Of a stretch of DNA of 21,667 bases, positions 5,360-12,872 are shown one piece after another. Position 1 is the first letter of the stretch. Each line of letters opens with the position of its first letter. The stretch lies in IMG/VR virus record IMGVR_UViG_3300031566_014042, positions 1 through 21,667 of that record, one strand, 5' to 3'. The notes beneath the pieces are model-generated. The model did not search any database and was not told the origin of the DNA. It worked only from the letters and a program-made list of their open reading frames with translations. Source of the DNA: a virus. Both the position numbers and the translations under genes were made by a program.

Positions 5360-7271
5360 TCAGCAGCCAGCAGACAGCAGCCAGCAGTCAGCAGCCAGCT
5401 ACGCGGAGATTCCGATCGGGAAGATCGTAGTTAGCGGGGACAATCCCAGGAAGCATTTCGACGAGGAGAAGCTGCTGGAACTGGCGGAGAGCATCCGGGC
5501 GCACGGGGTGATCGAGCCGATCGTTGTAAGGCCGGTGAGGTTGTCGGCTGGCGACCGGTTTCAATCCGACGGTCAGGAATACGTGGTGGACGCTCCTGGG
5601 GGCGCTGAGGTCCCGAACATCACCTACAAGAGGGAGAAGGCTCTACAGCCCGCCTGGGAGACTCACGAGGTATTCGCAGAGAAGCACAGCTTTGACTTGA
5701 AAGGCGGGGGTCTATACCGCTACCACCTTATCGTCGGAGAGCGGCGGCTACGGGCCGCGGTGATCGCCGGGTTGACCTCGGTGCCGGCAATCGTGAAGGA
5801 ATGCGACGACAGGAAGTCTAGCGAGCTAAGGCTCATCGAGAACTTGCAGCGGCAGGACCTGGATGTGGTCGAGGAAGCGACGGGCTACCAGGCGTTGATC
5901 GCCCTGGGGTACAGCCAGTCGGAGATCGGGGCGAAGGTTGGGCGAGCACAGCCGACGATTGCGAACAGCATCCGGCTGCTGAAACTGCCGGAGGACGTCA
6001 AGGAACGGGTAAGCACTGGCGAGATCTCCGGCAGCCACGGGCGCGCGCTGGTGCCGTACGCGGAGATCAACCCGGCGGCGGCGTCGGTGTTGGCGTCCGC
6101 CGCAGCGGACCACCGCCAATTGACGTCGAAGCAACTGGAACAGATGGACTACTCTGTGGCCTGCATGCTCGGAGAGAACCTCTGCGTCCAGATGCGGACG
6201 TATGACGCGCCGTTCGTCGAGAAGACGTGTCAGGGCAAATGTGATTGCTACAGAAAGGGCGACTGGTGCCTCAAGCCTGAGTGTTACAAGGCTAAGCTGG
6301 CCGTTGCCGAGCAGGCTCACCGGAAGCGCGTCGAGGCACTGATCGCGAAGGCGACGGGTGAGGGAGTGGAGGTGGTCGACCTGTCCAAGCTCAGAAGCGA
6401 GAACTACGAAACGCTGCGCGAGGGCCATGTCCCGGACGGCTGCCGCGAGGATTGCGAACACCGGCGGTTGGGTTCACATCAAAAGGGCGGCGAGCCTTTC
6501 TCGGTTTGCGTCAACATGCACTGCTATCGGAAGCTACGGAAGGCCACGATCAAGGCCAAGAACGCCGCTCGGAAGCAAGAACTGGACCAGCTCCTGAGCC
6601 GGTGCATCGAGGGCCTGGACGCGCACCAGAGGTTCGACCGCCTGGAGGCGGTGGTATGCTGGGAGGCGATTCGAGCGGCGAACAAGGACGTCGTCAAGGC
6701 GGCGATCGCCCGGCTCGACCTGCCGCTCGACGTGGAGCTGCTCAAGGGATTCGGCAAGTTGACGGAGAAGCTGGACGCCCTGCGCTCGCTGCCGGGCACG
6801 ACCGCGATGTACCTTGCGGCTGAGATTCTTCTGCGCGGGGAGCACAAGCAGGCGCTCCCGTCGGGGGAGTATTGCGCCGGAGCGACTCCGGTAGGGATGC
6901 AGTGGTATCTCGAGATCGAGGAGACTTCCGGCTCGGCTGAAGGCGCGGCGGAGGAAGAGACTGTCGAGCAGGCGGCCGAGCCGGCGTCCGAAGACGGCGC
7001 TGTTTTCGTCGTTTGCGTGGCCTGCGGGTCGGAACTCCGCCTAGCCGAGGATTCTGAGAAGGCGGAGGTTGGGGACCCATTCGGGACCGCGTATTGCGCC
7101 AACGAGGAGTGCGAGACCCCGGTCATGGTGCCGATCGGGGCGACAGTTCAGATCCCAGGGGAACGGTGGACATGGACGGAGATCGGCTGGCAGGGGGTAC
7201 TGGGCCTCGAAGCCGAACCGCCGATAGACGCCGATGGGAGTGGAGAAGAGAGCGATGTCGCCGGCGACTAG
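5298..7271 (+). CDS. ParB/Spo0J-like protein with cysteine clusters
   Basis: 657 residues from ATG 5298. Residues 1-34 are a Ser/Gln/Ala linker coded by a repeat array. The ParB nuclease/CTPase-like core starts at YAEIPIGKIVVSGDNPRKHF (35-54) and includes the GERRLRAA motif (148-155) and ELRLIENLQRQDL (176-188), with a roughly 60-residue insert before GERR. A HTH follows (GYSQSEIGAKVGRAQPTIANSIRLL, about 204-228). Beyond about 305 come Cys pairs (CQGKCDC, CLKPECY, CREDCEH, CVNMHCY) and a C-terminal zinc ribbon (VCVACGS ... CANEECETP). ParB proteins load onto DNA at parS-type sites; phage and plasmid members also act in replication or transcription. No ParA is encoded here, so classic partition is doubtful. 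The cysteine clusters suggest extra metal-dependent DNA or protein contacts. Confidence 0.88.
   Translation: MGRKKAGKQSADSAQRTAESSQQPADSSQQSAASYAEIPIGKIVVSGDNPRKHFDEEKLLELAESIRAHGVIEPIVVRPVRLSAGDRFQSDGQEYVVDAPGGAEVPNITYKREKALQPAWETHEVFAEKHSFDLKGGGLYRYHLIVGERRLRAAVIAGLTSVPAIVKECDDRKSSELRLIENLQRQDLDVVEEATGYQALIALGYSQSEIGAKVGRAQPTIANSIRLLKLPEDVKERVSTGEISGSHGRALVPYAEINPAAASVLASAAADHRQLTSKQLEQMDYSVACMLGENLCVQMRTYDAPFVEKTCQGKCDCYRKGDWCLKPECYKAKLAVAEQAHRKRVEALIAKATGEGVEVVDLSKLRSENYETLREGHVPDGCREDCEHRRLGSHQKGGEPFSVCVNMHCYRKLRKATIKAKNAARKQELDQLLSRCIEGLDAHQRFDRLEAVVCWEAIRAANKDVVKAAIARLDLPLDVELLKGFGKLTEKLDALRSLPGTTAMYLAAEILLRGEHKQALPSGEYCAGATPVGMQWYLEIEETSGSAEGAAEEETVEQAAEPASEDGAVFVVCVACGSELRLAEDSEKAEVGDPFGTAYCANEECETPVMVPIGATVQIPGERWTWTEIGWQGVLGLEAEPPIDADGSGEESDVAGD
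5322..5399. repeat. 7-bp tandem repeat, CAGCAGN family, in parB-like 5' end
   Basis: An irregular array built from CAGCAGC/CAGCAGA/CAGCAGT and CAGCGGA units. It codes for the disordered N-terminus of the ParB-like protein and, in another frame, the tail of the upstream protein. Confidence 0.85.
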
Positions 7272-7446
7272 GGACTTCATCATCTGCTGGCTGCAGAGGA
7301 TGGCAGAGCGGCAAGGAGGTGAGCCTGATGCTGTGGCTAATAGGGGCGATCCTCGTGCTGGCGATTGTCATAGTGATCGTTCGCTGGCACGAGAAGGACC
7401 TGCCCGGCGGCGGCAGGCCGTGGTGAGAGAAGGCATGGCGAAATGA
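7255..7446 (+). CDS. Small hypothetical ORF overlapping the 32-aa membrane ORF
   Basis: 63 codons from ATG 7255 (SD-like GGAGAAGAGAG just upstream, overlapping the ParB-like 3' end) to a TGA that overlaps the next start as ATGA. The first 22 codons are GC-rich at third positions and read MSPATRDFIICWLQRMAERQ. The second half loses this bias, which moves to the frame of the 7328 ORF. Either only the first part was ever a gene, or a frameshift joins the two. Low confidence. Confidence 0.35.
   Translation: MSPATRDFIICWLQRMAERQGGEPDAVANRGDPRAGDCHSDRSLAREGPARRRQAVVREGMAK
7328..7426 (+). CDS. Tiny single-pass membrane protein
   Basis: 32 residues (MLWLIGAILVLAIVIVIVRW, then HEKDLPGGGRPW) from ATG 7328, with AAGGAGG 8 nt upstream. 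Residues 2-19 form one strongly hydrophobic helix followed by a charged tail, so it should insert in the inner membrane. Third-position GC is high in this frame. Phage proteins of this kind include superinfection exclusion, holin-like and anti-defence peptides; nothing here decides among them. Confidence 0.6.
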   Translation: MLWLIGAILVLAIVIVIVRWHEKDLPGGGRPW

Positions 7447-7736
7447 GACTGAACGTTCCGTATGAGTGGCACCAAGACGTGTACGTTGTGGTCTATATGG
7501 ACGCTATCTGCCCGGCGTGTGAAAGTGTACTTCCGACTAAGGGCGCCTTTGTGGCCAAAGCCGCCGAGCTTGTAGCCTATGAGGTCAGAGAAGACGGATT
7601 GCACCAGGTCGGCACCAAGTACCTGGACGTTATTGGCGATATTCTTTGGAGTGACGCGTGCCTGGTATTCGCAACCATGGCAGCAGCCGAAGTGGTAGCG
7701 GACCGTTTGAACAAACCGAAGAGGAGATGGCCATGA
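7443..7736 (+). CDS. Hypothetical protein with one CxxC
   Basis: 97 residues from ATG 7443 with GAGAAGG about 9 nt upstream. The N-terminus has a hydrophobic strand DVYVVVYMDAICPACES, in which the CPAC pair could be a metal or redox site, followed by a helical segment (FVAKAAELVAYEV) and a C-terminal helix ending LNKPKRRWP. The stop overlaps the next ATG (ATGA). Unknown family; early operon member. Confidence 0.65.
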   Translation: MRLNVPYEWHQDVYVVVYMDAICPACESVLPTKGAFVAKAAELVAYEVREDGLHQVGTKYLDVIGDILWSDACLVFATMAAAEVVADRLNKPKRRWP

Positions 7737-7867
7737 TGGAGATGCGGTTGTGTATTGACTTTGCGGCGCTCCGGCGCTGGTGGGCGGAGGACGGGCGGGA
7801 AATCCTTTGCGGGGCAGGTATCCTCGCCATCCTGTTCGTCGTGGGAGTGCTTGAGGGGAGGGGCTGA
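7733..7867 (+). CDS. Small single-pass membrane protein
   Basis: 44 residues from ATG 7733, chosen because ATGA overlaps the upstream stop and GAGGAG lies 6 nt before it; an ATG at 7727 is possible. N-terminal part RLCIDFAALRRWWAEDGREI is amphipathic and charged; residues 26-41 (CGAGILAILFVVGVLEG) form one membrane helix. Second tiny membrane protein in this run. Function unknown. Confidence 0.6.
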   Translation: MMEMRLCIDFAALRRWWAEDGREILCGAGILAILFVVGVLEGRG

Positions 7868-7873
7868 GTCAGG

Positions 7874-8113
7874 ATGGCAAAAGGTGAAATCGTACGTATA
7901 GAGATTGACGTACCGGGCGAGGGCGTGGAAGCTCACGAGTACGAGCACTGTCCCTTGAGGAGCGTTCATCAGGATACCTGCCGCGTGAGGACGATAAGGT
8001 GCCGGTACGGACTGACCGACCCAAGTCCCCCGGTAGGTTGCCCTATCAGGCGCGGCACCGTTGTAATGAAGTTTTGCCTTTGCAAGGAGATCAGCTTCGA
8101 TGAGGAAGTCTGA
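7874..8113 (+). CDS. Hypothetical Cys-rich small protein
   Basis: 79 residues from ATG 7874, seven nt after the previous gene, with GGAGGGG upstream. Begins with a strand-rich segment (GEIVRIEIDVPGEGVEAHEY), then Cys residues at CPLRS, TCRVRTIRC, GCPI and FCLC. The spacing suggests a small zinc- or disulfide-stabilised fold. No family recognised. Confidence 0.6.
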   Translation: MAKGEIVRIEIDVPGEGVEAHEYEHCPLRSVHQDTCRVRTIRCRYGLTDPSPPVGCPIRRGTVVMKFCLCKEISFDEEV

Positions 8114-8177
8114 GCCGGGCAAGTGACTTTGAGGGCAGGTGAGGGAACTAAAGCTGAAACAGAAAGGAGGTGATATT

Positions 8178-8525
8178 GTGCAGGAGACAAGGAAACCGGG
8201 AATTGCGGAGCGGCCGGCGGAGACATTCACCGAGGAGATGCGGTCTATCCTTGAGCGGTTGGATAAGGCTATCGAGGGGACGCTTGGGAACCAAGAAAGC
8301 GTTTTGCACGCTTCGGTAGCGCTCAGTGGTGTGCTCGGGATGCCACCTATGGAGGTTGGGCCAGTGCCAGCCGTTGAGGAGCCAGGGTTCAGTTGCCAGG
8401 GTCCAATGGGTGAAATCCTCGCGAGGGCTGACCAGATGGTTCAGCGGCTGGTGGCGATCAATTGCGTGGCCAATACCTACATCCGGGAAATCGCGAACTC
8501 GACAGCGCGGATCCACCGGGAGTAA
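8178..8525 (+). CDS. Hypothetical phage protein
   Basis: 115 residues from GTG 8178. The start is set by AAAGGAGGTGAT (8164-8175), almost a perfect complement of the 16S rRNA tail; an in-frame GTG at 8139 has no comparable site. Two helical regions (TEEMRSILERLDKAIEGTL and MGEILARADQMVQRLVAINCVANTYIREI) flank a proline-rich linker (PPMEVGPVPAVEEPG). Likely coiled-coil or oligomeric. Function unknown. Confidence 0.65.
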   Translation: MQETRKPGIAERPAETFTEEMRSILERLDKAIEGTLGNQESVLHASVALSGVLGMPPMEVGPVPAVEEPGFSCQGPMGEILARADQMVQRLVAINCVANTYIREIANSTARIHRE

Positions 8526-8547
8526 TTTACGAGAGGATGGGCTGCGA

Positions 8548-8787
8548 ATGACGAAGGAACTGGCAGAGACGCTGGATCGTGTCTTCGTCTCACCCAATTG
8601 TCAAGACGCCAACGGCGAAGACGCCAATGTCGTTGATGGATTGTATGCGATAGCAAGCGCGATCCGTTCGCTGGCAAGTGCTATCCGCGAACTGGGCCTA
8701 GCGGATGCGGGTACGAGTATGGGTGCTATCGAGGTGTTGGCGGGCGCGGTAAAGGAAGTGGCCGATGCGGTTAGCACGCGAGACTGA
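8548..8787 (+). CDS. Hypothetical phage protein with heptad-like helix
   Basis: 79 residues from ATG 8548, GAGAGGAT upstream. The core LYAIASAIRSLASAIRELGLADAGTSMGAIEVLAGAVKEVADAV is a pair of amphipathic helices with a turn containing MGAIE. Similar short proteins occur in phages and conjugative elements of high-GC bacteria, with no assigned role, to my recollection. Helical oligomerisation is likely. Confidence 0.65.
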   Translation: MTKELAETLDRVFVSPNCQDANGEDANVVDGLYAIASAIRSLASAIRELGLADAGTSMGAIEVLAGAVKEVADAVSTRD

Positions 8788-8828
8788 TGTCCGGCCCGCG
8801 GCCCGTTTGGGAGGAAGGAGGTGATCGC

Positions 8829-8921
8829 GTGGAGGAACAGGCAGGCGCACCGGAGGAGTCCGGGGACGAGAAGCCCGAGGGCGAAGGGACACCTGAGCCG
8901 GGTGAAGGCTCGGAGGAGTAG
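8829..8921 (+). CDS. 30-residue acidic peptide
   Basis: GTG 8829 follows GAAGGAGGTGATC (8814-8826), one of the strongest ribosome binding sites in the window. The product (starting MEEQAGAPEESGDEKPEG) has 11 Glu/Asp-rich positions in 30 residues, almost no hydrophobics and no aromatic residues, so it is disordered and strongly acidic. Such a charge could mimic DNA, as some phage anti-defence proteins do, but the length is very small and this is speculation. The strong site is the main support. Confidence 0.5.
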   Translation: MEEQAGAPEESGDEKPEGEGTPEPGEGSEE

Positions 8922-8940
8922 GGCTCTCTGAGGAAACGAC

Positions 8941-9007
8941 GCCGGCGGCTCAGGAGCCTACGTCGCTGAACGGCGTATTAGCCTAGGCGGCGGAACGGGC
9001 CGCCGGC
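8941..9007. other. Structured GC-rich element with alternative stems
   Basis: GCCGGCGGC (8941-8949) pairs perfectly with GCCGCCGGC (8999-9007). Within the loop, TACGTCG/CGGCGTA (8959-8977) makes another stem. A competing hairpin, GGCGGC/GCCGCC (8986-8991 and 8999-9004), uses the same right arm. There is no T tract, so it is not an ordinary terminator. It occupies most of the 152-nt gap between the acidic peptide and the next gene. Confidence 0.5.
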
Positions 9008-9073
9008 ACCTACCGGGGAAGCAACCGAGAGCAGCCAGCGCTCAGTGGGAGATTGCGAGAGGAGGTGCATTAC

Positions 9074-9403
9074 ATGAAGCAAAGCGATCCCGGATGTTTC
9101 GACAAAGCGCCCGAGGACAAGCTGACCGTGGACGAACTCGCGCAGGCTCTATACGAAGGCACTCCACACGTACAGAACCTTGCCGAGAAGCTGGCCAGAC
9201 AACATGGCCAGGCGGGGGCCCTGACGTTCTATCAGCTCATGGGTGCGGAGGTACAGGCGTTCTGGCAGCACATCGCTCAAGAGGTGATAGATCATGCTAG
9301 GGAGTGGCTACCGAACGACGGATGCTGCTGCATGCTTTCGGAGAGAGAAGTCGAGCGCCTGAAGCAGTTGCCCACGTACAAGCCAGATAACAACGAGATC
9401 TAG
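9074..9403 (+). CDS. Hypothetical protein upstream of the primase
   Basis: 109 residues from ATG 9074 with GAGGAGGTG 7 nt upstream; an in-frame earlier start at 9053 would bury that site. Largely helical (LTVDELAQALYEG, VQNLAEKLARQHGQ, AFWQHIAQEVIDHAREWL), with a CCC cluster near 85-87 and an acidic, charged tail. It precedes the primase by 28 nt and probably shares its transcript. No family recognised. Confidence 0.7.
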   Translation: MKQSDPGCFDKAPEDKLTVDELAQALYEGTPHVQNLAEKLARQHGQAGALTFYQLMGAEVQAFWQHIAQEVIDHAREWLPNDGCCCMLSEREVERLKQLPTYKPDNNEI

Positions 9404-9431
9404 TCACAAAATCTCATTCCATTGGCGCGGT

Positions 9432-12299
9432 ATGGATGTCAAAGACTTTGTAGAGACTATACGCGAGCGGGCACAGATCGTTGATTTGGCCGGGAAAGTT
9501 ACGCAACTTTCGGCGGGGGGTCGGCCTACCGGTCTGTGCCCGTTTCACAAAGAGGACGGACCCAGCTTCACCCTATATCCCGAAGAGAACAGATGGAAAT
9601 GCTACGGGTGCGGGCGAGGCGGGTCCGTCTTCGATTTTGTGATGCAGGCAGAGGGCGTGGAGTTCTGGGAGGCGGCGATCCGGCTGGCCGGGCGGTACGG
9701 GATCGCGATACCGGAGTTCACGAAGAAGGATCAGCAGGCGGCGGCGCGGGAGCAGGCGGTCCGGGCATTCCTCGCGGAATACGTGGCGCGGTCGCACGAG
9801 CTGCTATGGAAGAAGCCGGAGGCCCTGGCATACCTCGCGGACCGCGGGATCACGGAGGATTCGATCAGAGAATATCAGATCGGCTACGGGATCGCGATCA
9901 AGGACGCCCAACTCCGCAAGAAGGCGGTGGTGGCGGGGCTGATCAAGCGGGTGGACGGTCAGGAATACGAGCTGCAGATGGGTCGGCTCATATTCCCGGT
10001 TGTTCACCACGGCAAGGTCCTGCAGATGTGCGGACGGACGCTGCGAGAGGCAAAGCCGAAGTACATCAGCCTGGCCAACGCGGGATACACGCCGATCGTG
10101 CCGATGGGAATGCACAGGCTCCGCGGGCGGCAGTGCGTGCTGGTCGAGGGCGCTATTGACCGCATCCTCCTGGAGCAGGCCGGCATCCCCGCCTGCTCGA
10201 CAATCTCCGCAAGCTTCTCCCGCGACTGGCTGCGCTGGCTCGGCAAGGACACGAGGTTCGTGCTGGCATACGACGCCGACGCCAACCAGGCCGGCCAGGC
10301 GGCGAGCGACAAGATCGGGCGGCTGCTGTTTGAGGCAGGGCATGCCGTCGAGGTCCTGGAGCTCCCAGAGCCGCACGACCCTGCTTCCTACGTCCAAGAG
10401 AACGGCGCCGAGTCCTTCCGGAGCCTGATGGCGCAGGCACTGCCGTATATCAGCTACTGGATCCGCCGGCAGCCGGCGAAGGCGGGAATCGAGGAGCAGC
10501 AGCGCATTCTCCGGCAGGGGTATGAGCTGATTGCTTGTGTGGATCGGGGGGTTCGCGGGCCGTTCGTCAACGAGCTGGCCAAAAGGTACGATCTGATCAG
10601 AGGGGATGTGAGAGACGGCCTGAGTCAGTATCTGCGCGACAGCAGTAAGGAGAAAGACGGACGCGGGCAGGGACTTCCGCTGGCGCTGCCAGAGGATGTG
10701 GACAACGGGCTGCCCGTGATAATGGCCGACTGCGGTGACTTGGTCGTGACCACGGCAGAAAGTTGGGATGCGATTCGCCTGGCGAACCAACCGCCCCAAT
10801 ATTTCAGGCAGGGACGTTCCTGCCTGCGGCTCGAACCGGACGACAACGGGGCGCTCGTGCCCGTTCGGCTCAATCTGGACCTGATGAGGCACACGCTCGT
10901 GCGAGTGTCAAATTGGCGGATAGAAAAGACATCAAAAGGAGGGTTTGGTTACATGCTTAAAAGTTCACCAAGCGACAAGCAAGTCCGTGATGCGCTGGCG
11001 ATCCCGGATATCCCTCTCCCTGTGCTGACGAGGATCACCGAGGTGCCGGTGTTTGCGCCGGACGGGACGCTGCAGACCGATCCGGGCTATCACGCAGCAT
11101 CGAGGACATTCTACCAGCCCGCGGTCGGGGTCGAGATCCTGGAGATTCCGCAGGAGATCACCGACGGCCACATTCAGGCCGCGGTGGATGTATTCGGAGA
11201 TATCGTCTGCGAGTTCCCGTTCAAGGATGTGGCGGACCGGGCTCATGCGTTCTGCCTCTGGCTGCTGCCGTTCGTCCGCGATATGATCCCCGGGCCGACG
11301 CCGCTCCACCTGATCGAGGCGCCTGAGCCAGGATCGGGCAAGACCTTGCTGATGGACGTGTTGATGATGCCATCGGTCGGCCGGCACATCGGCACTGTGA
11401 CCCAGACAACGGATGAGGACGAGTGGCGCAAGAGGCTGACGGCGGTCTTCCAGAAAGCGCAGCCCGTCGTCATGATTGACAACGTCACTAAGAGTCTGGA
11501 TTCCGCTGCCCTCAGCTCGGCGCTGGCAGGGATAGTCTGGGAGGAGCGAATTCTAGGGAAGATCGAGAGTCTGGACGTGCCGATCCGCTGCGTCTGGGTG
11601 GCGACGGCGAACAACCCTACCATGTCCACGGAGATCGCCAGGAAAACGATCCGCATCAGGATTGACCCCCAAGTTGATCGTCCCTGGCTGCGTGAGGGAT
11701 TTAAACACCGGGACCTGAGGTCGTACACGCTCGACAACCGGGCGACTCTGGTATGGGCGGCGCTGCTGATCTGTAAGGCCTGGGTGGACAGGGGGATGGC
11801 GGAGTATCAGGGCAGGCCCTTGGGCAGTTATGAGCATTGGAGTCGGGTTCTCGGGGGGATATGCGAGACGGCAGGAATACCCGGATTCCTGGACAATCTG
11901 ACGGAGTTTTATGAGATCGCGGATATAGAGGGCGGCCTGTGGCGGGCGTTCGTCGAGATTTGGTACGAGAGACACCGCGATCGGCCGGTCGGCGTGTCGG
12001 AGCTCTTCGACACGGCGGTCGAGAGCGAGCTGTGGAGCTTCGGCAAGGGCTCGGAGAGGTCGCAGCGGATCATATTCGGGAAGATGGTCGGGAGACAGCG
12101 GGATCGTGTGATCGGGGATTTCCGGATCGTCCAGGCGGGCGAGCGGCAGCGGGCGAAACAATGGGCGCTCCAGTCCACGAAGGATGCGTCGGAGAGGGAG
12201 CAGGTTGAGGGTGAGGACGTGTTAGGGGCGCCTTCGGATGAGGATCAGGAGGTGCTCGACATTCCGATCGGGGAGGAGTCAGATGCAGGCTCTGATTGA
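9432..12299 (+). CDS. DnaG-type primase fused to P-loop ATPase (primase-helicase)
   Basis: 955 residues from ATG 9432. An N-terminal CHC2 zinc finger has Cys36, His39, Cys57 and Cys60 (CPFH...CYGC). The Toprim-containing RNA polymerase part includes CVLVEGAIDR with Glu239 and AYDADAN with Asp281/Asp283. After a roughly 300-residue linker, a P-loop ATPase has Walker A PGSGKT (633-638), Walker B VVMIDN (679-684) and a sensor-like ATANN (724-728). The protein therefore makes RNA primers and probably unwinds DNA at the phage fork, like other phage primase-helicases. The ATPase is not the RecA-like DnaB type; it resembles helicases attached to mobile-element primases. The start has only a weak ribosome site and may be coupled. 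The end overlaps the next gene by 17 nt. Confidence 0.92.
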   Translation: MDVKDFVETIRERAQIVDLAGKVTQLSAGGRPTGLCPFHKEDGPSFTLYPEENRWKCYGCGRGGSVFDFVMQAEGVEFWEAAIRLAGRYGIAIPEFTKKDQQAAAREQAVRAFLAEYVARSHELLWKKPEALAYLADRGITEDSIREYQIGYGIAIKDAQLRKKAVVAGLIKRVDGQEYELQMGRLIFPVVHHGKVLQMCGRTLREAKPKYISLANAGYTPIVPMGMHRLRGRQCVLVEGAIDRILLEQAGIPACSTISASFSRDWLRWLGKDTRFVLAYDADANQAGQAASDKIGRLLFEAGHAVEVLELPEPHDPASYVQENGAESFRSLMAQALPYISYWIRRQPAKAGIEEQQRILRQGYELIACVDRGVRGPFVNELAKRYDLIRGDVRDGLSQYLRDSSKEKDGRGQGLPLALPEDVDNGLPVIMADCGDLVVTTAESWDAIRLANQPPQYFRQGRSCLRLEPDDNGALVPVRLNLDLMRHTLVRVSNWRIEKTSKGGFGYMLKSSPSDKQVRDALAIPDIPLPVLTRITEVPVFAPDGTLQTDPGYHAASRTFYQPAVGVEILEIPQEITDGHIQAAVDVFGDIVCEFPFKDVADRAHAFCLWLLPFVRDMIPGPTPLHLIEAPEPGSGKTLLMDVLMMPSVGRHIGTVTQTTDEDEWRKRLTAVFQKAQPVVMIDNVTKSLDSAALSSALAGIVWEERILGKIESLDVPIRCVWVATANNPTMSTEIARKTIRIRIDPQVDRPWLREGFKHRDLRSYTLDNRATLVWAALLICKAWVDRGMAEYQGRPLGSYEHWSRVLGGICETAGIPGFLDNLTEFYEIADIEGGLWRAFVEIWYERHRDRPVGVSELFDTAVESELWSFGKGSERSQRIIFGKMVGRQRDRVIGDFRIVQAGERQRAKQWALQSTKDASEREQVEGEDVLGAPSDEDQEVLDIPIGEESDAGSD

Positions 12300-12675
12300 G
12301 CGGTTGAAGGCTCAGGGAATTAGGTTGGAATTACAGGGGGGATCGCTGCGGGTGCATGCGGCTGTGGGCGCTCTGACGCCGGAGATCCGGGAGCTGCTGC
12401 GGACGCACAGCGCGCAGTTGGCCAGGGAGTTGAACGATTCGGACGGGGCGGAGGGCGAGGGGTTGACGGTCGAGGGATTGGTTGATTTGATCCGGGGGCA
12501 ACTAGAGGGCCGCCCCCTGCCGATTGCGATTAGGCCAGGCGAGAGCATTGTGGGGGTCGAGGTTTATGTGCGGAGCGAGGCTCGGACGTTCTTGAGGGGC
12601 TGTCCATTGGCTGTCGGTGCGGTGAGGGGCAGGTTGCAATGTTTGGGTATTGCTGGGAGGGCATTGGAGGGCTGA
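12283..12675 (+). CDS. TubC_N-like docking-domain protein
   Basis: 130 residues from ATG 12283, GGGAGGAG upstream, beginning inside the primase gene. Residues 1-45 (LIERLKAQGIRLELQGGSLRV, then GALTPEIRELLRTHSAQLAREL) match the TubC N-terminal docking domain, which in peptide synthetases joins proteins and in phages and plasmids often sits beside replication genes. The remainder (about 60-130) contains VEGLVDLIRGQLEGR and a hydrophobic C-terminal domain. A protein-protein adaptor for the primase is the simplest idea, from position only. Confidence 0.75.
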   Translation: MQALIERLKAQGIRLELQGGSLRVHAAVGALTPEIRELLRTHSAQLARELNDSDGAEGEGLTVEGLVDLIRGQLEGRPLPIAIRPGESIVGVEVYVRSEARTFLRGCPLAVGAVRGRLQCLGIAGRALEG

Positions 12676-12727
12676 GAGCCGGCTGTTTTCGCTGCTTTTA
12701 ATCTCAAAGGAGTAGACAGGAGTCGGG

Positions 12728-12872
12728 GTGTGAATGTTGTGTATATTTGTGAATGTCCTGCACTGTTACTATACGCAATGCGCGCGCGGCGCGTGCAATA
12801 CGCACACACGCGAATTTGGTAATACGTATATAGCCGGGGCGGAAACATTCACAACATGCACAACATTCACAC
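12728..12872. repeat. 145-bp dyad with iteron-like repeats, candidate origin or centromere
   Basis: A perfect 14-bp inverted repeat, GTGTGAATGTTGTG (12728-12741) and its complement (12859-12872), bounds the segment. TGTGAATGT occurs twice on the plus strand (12729, 12748) and twice on the minus strand (12845, 12863), almost symmetric about 12800. CTATA (12769) and TATAG (12829) are also symmetric. The centre (12771-12812) is nearly pure alternating purine-pyrimidine, prone to Z-DNA or melting. The next gene's proposed ATG (12856) lies inside the right arm. Adjacent replication genes suggest an origin or a ParB-type site. Region 12676-12727 shows nothing further. Confidence 0.6.

Noticed and set aside
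5322-5399. CRISPR-like appearance of the repeat array
   Set aside because: Units are 7 bp with no spacers; it is a degenerate tandem repeat inside coding DNA.
9804-10892. 362-codon minus-strand frame inside the primase
   Set aside because: Antisense shadow of a gene with clear primase motifs in the plus frame.
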